Of a stretch of DNA of 64,000 nt, positions 1 through 12,700 are shown piece after piece; positions within the stretch are counted from its first letter, which is position 1; every line of letters starts with the position of its first letter. The stretch is taken from contig NZ_LR215050.1 of NCBI RefSeq assembly GCF_900660755.1, positions 1,302,001-1,366,000 of the forward strand, given 5' to 3'. Position numbers and translations under genes: made by a program. Source of the stretch: Acholeplasma hippikon. Lineage in GTDB: Bacteria; Bacillota_I; Bacilli_A; Acholeplasmatales; Acholeplasmataceae. The notes below the pieces were generated by a model that saw only the letters and a list, made by a program, of their open reading frames with translations, was not told the DNA's origin and ran no database searches.

Positions 1-715
1 GTATGGGAACACAAGAGTATCCATTCATCATTCGAACAAAAGAAGACTTAGACAACTTAAAAGTGATGATAAATAAAGGAAACACATATAAAGGTTTCTA
101 CTTCAAGATGGATGATGGCATCAACCAAATGGAGTTAGGAAACTACAGTCCAATCGGAATTAATGGAAAACCATTCTATGGATCATTTGATGGAAACAAT
201 GTGGAGTTCATCTTAAGTATTAATACAACAGCAGACTATCAAGGACTGTTTGGAAGATATGGACACGGAACTATTAAAAACTTAAGTATTTCAGGAAGTA
301 TAAAAGGTGGAAGTTATACAGGTGCAGTCGTAGGATATAAAGAATCAGGAAATATCACAGGCGTATATAACCACGCAACCATAAATGGGGTAAGTTATGT
401 CGGAGGAATAGCCGGTTATAACTTAGCTGGTAATATAGAAATCGCCTATAACAATGCAAGTGTAACAGCAAGTTCAAACTATGCAGGAGGAATATTAGGC
501 TACATAGAACGAGGTGCTGTAAATAATACGTATAACCGAGGGGAAATACTTTCAAACTATTATGCAGCAGGTATTGTTGGAGGAGCCTATAATACAACGA
601 CAATTACCAACTCATATTCAGCAGGGTTAGTATCAGCAAACAGCACAGCTGCAGGTGTGGTTAATGAAATGGATAATCGTTATAATACACGAACAAATTT
701 ATATTATGACGTATC
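1..715 (+). repeat. Perfect 715-bp direct repeat, copy 1 (may extend upstream of the window)
   Basis: Bases 1-715 are identical to 1840-2554, read by eye base by base, and the match ends at 716/2555. The offset of 1839 bp is 613 codons, so the repeat is in frame and covers most of one GLUG module. The left boundary is unknown because the copy reaches the window edge. Confidence 0.95.
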
Positions 716-3700
716 AATTTTAGTAACATATGATCAAAAGCGTGCATATAAGCCACAGATTTTAAATCACTCATACGGGGTAACAAGTAGCCAATTATTA
801 TATGGTAAAGAAGCATTAAAATTACCAAACAATATTTGGTACTTTGAAGAAAAATCAGGAAGTAATGCATATTATCCACAGTTAATTAAATTCAGTACAA
901 GTGAAGTAACAAACATCAAAAAATTAAGTAAAGAATCAGTCACATATGATGTGGAAGATGGATTAGGAACAAAAGAATATCCATTCATTTTAAGAACGAA
1001 GCATGACTTTGATGAATTAAGTAGAAAAGTTAAAGCAGGTAATACGTTCTTAGGATTCTACTTTAAGATTGACGATGACATTGATGAGATTGATTTAGAA
1101 GCAATCGCACCAATTGGAAATACGACATATCCATTTGAAGGAACATTTGATGGAAATGGAGCAAACCTAATTCTATCAATCAATAATACAAGTTCTGATT
1201 ACCAGGGCTTATTTGGCTATATAAGAAATGCGACCTTAGAAAACTTTAGTATATCTGGTTCAGTATCAGGTAGAACCTATGTAGGAAGTGTTGCAGGATA
1301 TATGGCAACAGGAAGCACAATAAAGAATGTATATTCAACAGCAAATATCACAGCATCTAGCAATTATGCGGGTGGTATTTTAGGCTACCTAGAACGAGGC
1401 ACAGTCACAAATACTTATTTTAGAGGAGAAGTACTGGCAAACTATTATGCAGCAGGTATTGTGGGTGGTGCTTATAATTCAAATACGATTACTAACTCAT
1501 ACTCAGCAGGTAAAGTATCAGCTAACAGTACAGCAGCGGGTGTTGTTAATGAGATGGATAATCGCTATAATACACGTTCAAACTTATACTATGACATTAC
1601 AGTAATCGCAAACTACGATAACAAACGTACACAAAAACCATCAACCGATCCATCAACGCAAGGCTTAAATAGCGGTGAGATGTATACGAAGATGAAGACA
1701 CGCTTAGGTAGTGGATGGGTATTTTTAGAACCAAAAGATAATTATGCATATTATCCACAATTAAGTGTGTTTGAAAGTAATGATTTAGAACCAATTCAAG
1801 TACGAAGCGAATTAAGTGTTAGAGTCGATGTAGAAGATGGTATGGGAACACAAGAGTATCCATTCATCATTCGAACAAAAGAAGACTTAGACAACTTAAA
1901 AGTGATGATAAATAAAGGAAACACATATAAAGGTTTCTACTTCAAGATGGATGATGGCATCAACCAAATGGAGTTAGGAAACTACAGTCCAATCGGAATT
2001 AATGGAAAACCATTCTATGGATCATTTGATGGAAACAATGTGGAGTTCATCTTAAGTATTAATACAACAGCAGACTATCAAGGACTGTTTGGAAGATATG
2101 GACACGGAACTATTAAAAACTTAAGTATTTCAGGAAGTATAAAAGGTGGAAGTTATACAGGTGCAGTCGTAGGATATAAAGAATCAGGAAATATCACAGG
2201 CGTATATAACCACGCAACCATAAATGGGGTAAGTTATGTCGGAGGAATAGCCGGTTATAACTTAGCTGGTAATATAGAAATCGCCTATAACAATGCAAGT
2301 GTAACAGCAAGTTCAAACTATGCAGGAGGAATATTAGGCTACATAGAACGAGGTGCTGTAAATAATACGTATAACCGAGGGGAAATACTTTCAAACTATT
2401 ATGCAGCAGGTATTGTTGGAGGAGCCTATAATACAACGACAATTACCAACTCATATTCAGCAGGGTTAGTATCAGCAAACAGCACAGCTGCAGGTGTGGT
2501 TAATGAAATGGATAATCGTTATAATACACGAACAAATTTATATTATGACGTATCTGTTTTAGAAAACTATAAAAACCCAAGAAACCAAAAACCATCAATT
2601 ACCGTTGGTGGACAAGGTCTATTAAAAACTTCAATGTTTGAAGATGGATTAAAAAATCGTGGATTTAGTGAAAACTTCTGGGTATTTACACCAATTGAAG
2701 GTATGTATGCCTATTACCCACAATTAAAAATCTTTAATGAAAGTCAAGTTGAAGAAGTTGTAAGTAAATCAATTTTATCAGTTCGAACAAACGCATTTAT
2801 TGGTGATGGTACAAAAGCTAGCCCATATTTAATTTCAACTGTTCAAGACTTAATTAATTTATCAAGTTCAATAGGAAAAGATTTTACTGCCGATGGCGTT
2901 TACTATTTAGTTGGCTCAAATATTTCAACATTTGATTTAGCAAATACCCAGTTTAAACCAATTGGTTCAGAGGCATATCCATTCAATGGACACTTTGATG
3001 GAAATTACGCAAACTTCAATTTAAAACTCAATAATGAATTAGATTACCAAGCGCTTTTTGGTAGTGTTGGACAAAATGGTTCAGTAAAACGTCTATCTGT
3101 AACAGGTCATGTGACAGGTAAAAATTATATTGGATCAATTGTTGGTAAGAATGAAGGATTAGTTGAAGAAGTATATGCCAAGACTAATATTCAAGGAACA
3201 TCTTATGTCGGTGGATTAATCGGTCGTAATGAAGGTACTTTACGTACAGCTTATTTCACAGGAAGTATCGAAGCTAATGGAAGCTATATTGGTGGTATTG
3301 CTGGTGAAAACACATATCTAATTGATGAAACTTATGTCAGTGCAAGTGTCTTAGGTCAACAATATGTAGGTGCAATTCTAGGATATAACTTAGGTGAAAT
3401 AAATAAATCCTATTATAATCAAACCTTAATTACCTACTTAAATCCAGGCAAACTTTCAAAACCAACTTATGCAGTAAGTAATGAATTAGATACATTTGAT
3501 GTTTTAGGTTTAGAAAAAGAGAAGATGTTTACACTTAATGATATGTCATTAAGTAGTTTTAATTGGATGATAAAAGAAACAACAGGCATGTATAACTATT
3601 TCTTACAAATCAAAGGGTTTGGAAATAACGTTAACGCAACCATTAAGACAAATGCTCAGTTATCTGTTAGAGTCATTCGATTTAAAGCAGGCGAAGGAAC

Positions 3701-6700
3701 AGAATCAAATCCATATTTAATTGAAAATGAATTTGATATGAAAACTTTATCTGATATTTCAAAAGAAGAAACATTAGATAATATTTACTTTAAAGTCATT
3801 GATGGTGTTACACAAATTGATTTAAGTCAATCAAGTTTAAACTTTAACCCAATTGGTTCTTCAAGTAAACACTTTAAAGGACACTTTGATGGTAACCACA
3901 CGTCATTTATCTTAGACTTTAACCGTCTAACTTCAGATTACTTAGGATTATTTGGATATATAGAAAATGCTAAGATTAAAAATTTAACCATTTTAGGGAA
4001 AATTATTGGTAGGGATTATATAGCTGCTTTAGCGGGGTATGCTTTAAATAGTGAAATCAATAATGTTTCAAATAAAGCAGTTGTTCAAGGAAGAAGTAAT
4101 ATTGCAGGATTGATTGGCTATGCTGATCAAGTGAAATTAAATCAAGTTTATAACCGAGGAAACATTAAAGGTTCTACACAACAAATAGGTGGTATCCTTG
4201 GTTATAGTGTGAAATCAACACTGTATAACGTATATAATGACGGCCTTATCGAAGGTAATCGCCTTGTTGGAGGGTTAATCGGTAATGCTGAAAATCAAAC
4301 GAAAGTAACAAATGCCTATAATAAAAATCATGTATATGGTCAACAAGACTATGTGGGTGGATTATTTGGGTACATAAATAATGGACAATTAAATCAAGCC
4401 TATAGTGCAGGGTATGTAAGAGGTAAAACTTATCTTGGTGGTTTAATCGGTAGAATGAGTGGTATATCAACAATTAAAGATGCGTATTATGATGAAACCA
4501 TTATTGAGTCTGATAACACATCATTAAGTAAACCAACATCTGCAGTAAGCAATTTATTAAATCAAGAGACAGTTAGAGGTGTATTAAAAGCGGATTTAAT
4601 AGGTGGTGCTAAATTAAGTTTACCTAGTGAATTTATCTTTAAAGAAAATGAAAACTTAAAAGCATTTTACCCAGAATTACTTGTCTTTTATGAATCAGAA
4701 AATAAAGTCATAAGAGATGATTCTTATGAATCAACCATGACGCACATCTTTGCTGGCGAAGGTACAATATCAAGTCCTTACTTAATTGTTAATGAGTTTG
4801 ACATGGTTACTTTATCACGTATGGTAAAAGAAGGATTTAACTTTAAAGAAACTTACTTTAAGGTTAGAGAAAATAAAACAAACTTTAACTTAACAAATGA
4901 ATCATTAGACTTTGAAGCAATTGGTTCAATTGGATATCCATTTGAAGGTATTTTTGATGGAAATGGTGCAAATTTTGAATTAAATATAATAAAAGATTTA
5001 AATGATCAAGGTTTATTTGGATATCTAGGGTTAGAAGCAGTTGTTAAAAATTTAAGTGTCTCAGGCTTAATAAAAGGCAATAATTATGTGGGGTTAGTTG
5101 CCGGTAGAAACTTTGGCCAAATTGATACTGTTCATGTAAAAGGTGAGCTTTATGGAAAAGACAACCTTGGTACAATCATTGGCCACAATGCAGGCACATT
5201 AACCAATGCATATAGTATTTCAACCATTTATGGTGAAAGTATTATTGGTGGATTAGTCGGTTTAAATACAGGCACGATTAAAAACACTTATAGTGCAACA
5301 AAAATTTCAGGTAAAGCGCATGTTGGCGCGCTAATTGGTATTAATGAAGGCACCCTACAAATGAGTGCCTATAATGAAGAAATACTTCAAATGTTTGAAC
5401 TAACGGGTTATATTAAGGTAACTCATGCCTCATCAAATGAAGAAAATAGTATGGATGTTAAAGCACTTAACTTTAACCAAATGTACAGTGGTACATTAAC
5501 TGACTTCACATTTGATGATTCAAATACATGGGTCACAAAAGCGGCAAGTTCATTTGAAGTATATTATCCTCAACTTAAATATTTTGCAGGACATAAAAAT
5601 GCAAACATTGTAAGAAATTCACTTCAATCTGTCACAGCTCTACGCTTCAAACAAGGAGAAGGAACAGAAAAAGACCCATACATCATTAGAAATGAAGATG
5701 ATATGCAAGCGGTTAGTGATCTTATTTTAAGTGGTCAAACGCTTAAAGGGATTTATTTTAAAGTTGATCCTAAAGTTTCTGAAATCAATTTAGATAATTT
5801 ATTAAGGGTTTATGTTCCAATTGGAAATGAAAACTATAAGTTTGAAGGTAATTTTGATGGAAGTTTTGTCACATTCGTAATCAACCACACAAAGACAACA
5901 TATTATGAAGGTATCTTTGGCTACATTGGTAAAGATGGTGTTGTACATAACTTTAGTGTAGAGGGGTCTTTAAAAGGCACACGATTTGTCGGTGCAATTG
6001 CCGGTAGAAACTTAGGCACGATTTTAAATGTTTATAACCTCGCAAAAATTACATCAACAGATGCTTATGCTGGAGGAATTACGGGTTATAACGAAGGTAA
6101 AATCACTCATGCCTATAACTTAGGTGATGTTGAAGTTATCACTTATGATTATGCGGGTGGTATATCAGGATTCAATACAAAAAATGGTGTGATTGAAAAT
6201 TCATTTAATAGAAGTTTAGTGAAAGCTAGATACTATGTTGGAGGATTAATTGGTTATAACCAAGGTAATCTATTTAATAGTTATGCTGCATCAAAAGTTA
6301 CTGGAGAACACCATTTAGGTGGAGCAATTGGTTATCAAGAATCAGGAAAAGTCGATAAAGTTTATTATGATTTATCAGTTCAAAATGTATTTAATGAAAA
6401 AGTAGTGAGAGCTTTATCAAATGTCGAAGATTCGTTATATTCAAAAGGTGTAACTACACTTAGTCTTACATATCAAAATGAAAATTTATTTGACGAGAAT
6501 ATATATGTATTTAAATTGCCTGATGGATTTAATGGATATTATCCTGAATTAAAAATATTTAAAGATCATGAAAATGAAATTGTTAGTCAAATGAGTTTTG
6601 ATGCAAGCAAAACCAATATCTATCAAGGTTATGGCAGTGAAAATCATCCATACTTCTTTATGGATCAACTAGACATTACCTATTTAGAAAAACTTATTAA

Positions 6701-9700
6701 AGAAACAAAATTAATTAATATTTACTTTAAAGTATTTAAAGAAAAAGAAACATTTAACTTAAATAACTTTAAAACGATTGGGTCAATTGATCATCATTTT
6801 GAAGGTCATATTGACTTTAATCAGGCAACACTTATTTTAAATCAACAAAATGGTCAAGACGAACTTGCGCTATTCCACACATTAACAAAAGATGGTTCAC
6901 TTAAAAACGTTAACCTAACAGGTACATTATTAGGTAAAAACTATGTAGCAGGATTAGTTCTTTTTAATGAAGGCTTGATTCATGATGTCACATCAACAAT
7001 GACAGTTAAAGGAAAAGACTATGTTGGTGGCATCATTAGCATTAACGATGGAATTGTTCATGATGTCTTCTTTAAAGGAAAAGTAGAATCAACTGGAAGA
7101 TATACAGCTGGAATTGTTTCATATCAAGCGAAGGGTGATATTTATCAAGTCTATAATTTAGGGGAAATTTCATCAACAAGTAATTATGTAGCAGGTATTA
7201 CTGCATATAATGGCTTGGACGCTGTGATTCATACTGCATTTAATGATGGAAAGATTTCAACAAAAGAAAATTATGCAGCTGGAATTGCGACAATAAACTT
7301 TGGGTTCATTGAAAATGCTTATAATGCCAATGAAGTAAGTGCTAATCATTATGTAGCAGGAATTGCTGCAACGAATGAAGGACATATTAAAGAAACTTAT
7401 CACTATGGAAACTTAATAGCTAAAGACTATGTAGCAGGTATTGTGGTAAGTAATTTAGGAACTGTAAGTTTATCTTATTATGATAAAGAAAGTGTTGTCT
7501 TAAAAGATTTTAACTTAAGAGAAGTTGAATCAGCAATTTTTAAAGAAAAAGATACGATTGATGTAAAAGGATTATTCCTTAAACAAATGACTGGGTTACA
7601 AGCAATTGGTAATAATGATGAGCAAATGGACTTTAATCCAGATAAATATGTTTTAAGAGATGGCTTTGACTTTACATCACATTATCCAGAATTAAAGTAC
7701 TTTAATGAACACAAATCTTTAACGGTAAGAAATGATTCTTATCAATCAGTACTTGATCAAAAATTATTAGGTCAAGGAACAAAAGAAAATCCATACATTA
7801 TTTATGATGGATACGATATGTTAATGATTAATGATTTTGTTATTAAGGGCTATACATTTAAGGATAAATACTTTATGGTAAGTCCAACTGTAAACTTAAT
7901 TGATCTATCATTAACAGATTTAAATTACCGTCCTATTGGAGATGCTTATAACGCATTTGAAGGGAATTTTGATGGTAACAAGAAGACTTTTATTTTAAAT
8001 ATGAACTTGAGTGAAGAAAACCTTGGTATTTTCCATACACTCGGTAAAAACGCAGTCGTTCATGATTTTAAAGTAACTGGTACAATCATTGGTTTAAGTT
8101 ATGTGGGTACAGTTGCTAGTCGTAATGAAGGTTATATTTATAATATTGAAAACTATGCAAATGTTAAATCTATATCAATTAATCAACGCGGTGGTAACAG
8201 TATTGGCGGTATTGTTTCAGTTAATGCTGGGCAATTAGAAAATGTAACTAACCACGGTAAGATAGAAGGTTTAGGATCATTTGTAGGTGGTATTGCCGGA
8301 GAAAATGATGGTTCAATTAAAGCATCTTACAATAAAGGAATTGTAAGTGGACCAAGCATCATCGGTGGTATTACAGGGATTAACAGAAAACAAATTAAAC
8401 ATACATATAACATGGCACAAATTACTGCAACAGTTTCAACTGTAGGTGGTATTGCCGGAGAAAATAATTATATTATTGAAGAATCATTTAACAACGGAAC
8501 GATTATTTCAAATAAAGATATTGCAGGTGGTTTAGTTGGTTTACAATCAACAACAAATGCAATCCTACAAAGTGTTTATAATACCGCAAAAGTTTATGCT
8601 TACCAAAGTTTAGCTGGGGGTATTATCGGGAAATTAGATAATGGTTTATTAATTGATAGTTATCAAACAGAAAGTGTTTATAGCCAAAGTCAAACCGGTT
8701 TAATTGTAGGACAATTCTTTAATGGTAATGTTTCTAATAGTTACTATGATTTATCTATTTTAAATAATCATAACGAGAATAATTTATTCGTAGGAACAAA
8801 AGCATTTGGTGATTTTAATTTACTAGATACTTTAACTGTTAAAGGACTAGATCACTCACGTATGATTGGGTTAAATAGTTTAAATGACAATCAAATTAAG
8901 TTTACAAATAAAGCACTCTTTGTTACGAAAGCATCATTTGAACGTTATTCATACTATGTACAAATTAAGTTCTTTACGAACCATACAAACTATGATGTTG
9001 TAAGTGATTCTATTTTAAGTGTTCAAACACATACATTTAAAACGGGTTTAGGTACAGAAACTGATCCATATATTATTAAAGATGAAATAGATATGATTTT
9101 ACTTTCTGATACTGTAAACAGTGGTAATACGTATAAAAATACTTACTTTAAAGTTGATCCAAATAAAATTAACTTTATCTTAAGTGATCAAGATAATACT
9201 TATAAATTTAATCCGATTGGTAATAAGAACTTTGCCTTTGAGGGTATTTTTGATGGAAGTTATGCAAATTTTGAATTAGATTTACAATCAAATGTTGATT
9301 ACCAAGCACTCTTTGGTCATGTAGGTAGCAATGGAAGTATTAAGAATTTAAGTGTAACAGGTATCATTACAGGAAAGAACTACACAGCTTCAATTATTGG
9401 TAAAAACTTAGGTAAACTAGAAACTTCGTATGCTAAAGCAAGCGTTACTGGTGTAGATAACACAGGAGGCTTAGTTGGTTATAATGAAGGAATTATTACT
9501 AACGTTTATCATAATGGTCGCCTTTTAGGTAGAAATTATGTTGGAAATATCAGTGGTTATAATAAAGGCACGATTAAAAACACAATTTCATACGGTGTTA
9601 TCTATGGAGAAAACCATGTTGGAACAGTTATCGGTTATAACGAAAAAGGAAATGTAGAAAATAACTACTATGATTTAACTGTTTTAAGTGCATATAGTAA

Positions 9701-12700
9701 CTACCAACAATTTATTAAACCAACTGATGCTATTTCAAATGATAAATTGAGTTCAAATATTGGTTTAGTACGTATGTTTATGATTGGTTTAGATTCTTTA
9801 GGAACATCTCAAACGAAGATGAACCTAGATAAAGAAGTTTGGTCAAATAACTACAATATTTTTGACTTTAATAACTACCCTCAATTAAAAGCATTCGCAA
9901 GACACGAAAACCAACAAGTAAAAAACTTAAGTTATGAATCAACAAGAAATGAATTATATACAGTAACACTGGATTTCATGGATGAAGAACTCACCTATGA
10001 AAGAACAGTTTATGTATTAAAAAATGAATATTACAGCCTAACAAAACCATTTAAGTATGGACATAAATTAGAAGGTTGGTACTTAAATGATGGCACAAAA
10101 CTAACAGATGATTCAGGTTTAAGTTTGAAACCATTTGAGTTTAATGAAAATATTCATGCATTTGCTAAATATGAACTACAAAGTCATAAAGTAAGATTTA
10201 TTGATGGTGATGGAAAAATCATTGATGAACTTGAAGTCCTACATGGTGGGAAAGCAAGAGCAAGTATTCAAACACCAACAAAGAACAAAACTTCAACAAA
10301 AGTTTATGAATTCATTAACTGGAACTTTGACTTTGACACAGTAATCTTAAAATCAACAGATATTTATGCAAATTATAAAGAAATCAATCGTTACTTTGAA
10401 GTGACTTATCTTGATGGAGATTCTAAGTTCTTTAGAACGGAAAAAGCAGAATATGATACGGAACTTTTATTAACAAGTTATATACCAACAAAAACTTACG
10501 ATGAATTTGCCTATAAGTTTGTTGGTTGGGACACAGTAATTATTAAGGTGAAAGAAAACTTAATCATTTACTCTATCTTTGAAAGTGTTCCTCGTTATTA
10601 TGAGATTAGATTCCATGATAGTGAAGGATTTATCTATCAAATTCAAACGATTGAATATGGAAGCAATTTACAAAATACGGATCTTAAAGTAACAAAACAA
10701 TCAACAGTCAGTCATGACTTCATCTTTACTTCATGGGACAAAGATTTATCATTCATTGATAAAAACTTAGATGTTTATCCAATCTTTGAAGAAAAATTAC
10801 GTGAATATGAAGTGAAGTTCATTGATGGTAACGGCAAGTTATTTGAAAGTCAAAAAGTTAAATATGGAACGTATCCAAAACCAATAGAAAATGAACCGAG
10901 AAAAGCATCCGTAGGATTAGTTGCCTACAAATTTATTGGTTTAGATAAAGCATTTGAATTAGTTACAGGGCCTAAAACTTACTATGCAGTCTTTGAAGAA
11001 ATTCCTAGATACTCTGAAGTAAGATTCATTGATGGCAATGGCAAAATTTGCTTCACAACAACAACTGAGTATTTATTTGATAGTAAACTTCCTGAATTTA
11101 TACCAAGTAAAGCACCAACAGACAAGTATGCTTATACATTTGTTAAATGGGAAGATAATTATAAAGAAATTAGAGAAGATACAACTGTATATGCAGTCTT
11201 TAGTGAAGACCTAAGACCATTTACAGTGACCTTCTTAGATGGGGATGGATTTATCCATGAAACACAAATTGTGCGTTATGGCATGAATGCAAGCGCACCA
11301 ACGCAACCACGTAAAACACCTATTGGCAATATTGCATATCAATTTGTTTCATGGGATCACAGTCTATCTCATATCACATCAGATGTAACGATTAAGCCAA
11401 GTTTTATTGAAGTACCAAGATATTACCAAGTTATCTTTACAGACTATACAGGAGAATTAATTCTAAAAACAGAAATTGTTGAATACTTAGAAGGAGCAAC
11501 CCCTCCTTTAGTTCCAGAGCGTACACATACAAATGAAAAGTATGAATATGTGTTTACATCATGGAGTGAAGATATTACAAAGATAATTCAAGATATCGTT
11601 GTTAAACCAATTTATGAGGAACGTGTGAAGACTTATCAAATTACCTTAGTAAATGGAGATGAAATCCAAACACTAACACTAGCACACGGTTCAAGTTATA
11701 TGCTTTATGAGGGTAAAAAAACATCAACTGATAAGATTAGTTATGAATTTATTGGTTGGAAACTTAATGGTAATTTTGTTACAGAACTAAAAAATGTTAC
11801 AAGCAATTTAACACTCTATGCAGAGTTTAATGAAGTTCATCATTATTTTGTTGTTAATTTCTTAGATGGTAATGGAGAATTATTTGAAGTTGTTTATGTG
11901 AATAAAAATGAAATACTTCAATATCCAACAAAAACACCAACTAAACAAAAGACAGCTGATTATATCTATGTCTTTAAAGCTTGGGATAAAGTGTTAACAA
12001 TCATCGAAGAAGATACAACAATTTATCCAATTTTTGATACATACCAGCGTTTTAATGAAGTTAACTTCTTTGATGCATATGGCAATTTAATTAAATCTGA
12101 AATCGTTGAATATGGTAAAGCTGCAACTCTACCAGCACAACCAATTAAGCGAGAAACTGAAATGTATCGTTATGAGTTCCAAGGATGGAATAAGAATATA
12201 TCTAATATTCAAAGAGATACAGATGTTTATCCAGTTTATAAAGAGCTGTTACGAGAGTTTAGTGTTAACTTCTATGATGGTAATAACTTAGTATATCAAT
12301 CATTTTTAGTAACTTACGGAACAAGTATTAATCAAAACTTTGAAACAACAAAAACACCAACAAGTGATACATATTTCATCTTCTCATACTGGGATAAACC
12401 AACTGACTTTATTACAAATGATTTAAATATTTATCCAATCTTTGAAGAAGTTTCACGTTATTATGATGTTACATTTATTTACTTAGATATAAATGAAGTA
12501 GAAACATCATTGACGCTTCGTGTAGAGTATAGAAAAGATGCTTATGATCCTAGATATGATTTACCAATTATATTAATCAGTGATACAAAAGTTAAGGCAA
12601 TTGCAGGATGGGATAGCGAACTAACAAATGTTAAAGAAAATAGAGTGATTTATGCACAATATGAAATCTTTGATAAGTATCATGAAGTAAGATTCTTCGT

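Noticed and set aside
1..9950. CRISPR array or other short-spaced DNA repeat in the repetitive surface gene
   Set aside because: The repeats are in-frame protein modules of varying length, not uniform short repeats with unique spacers.
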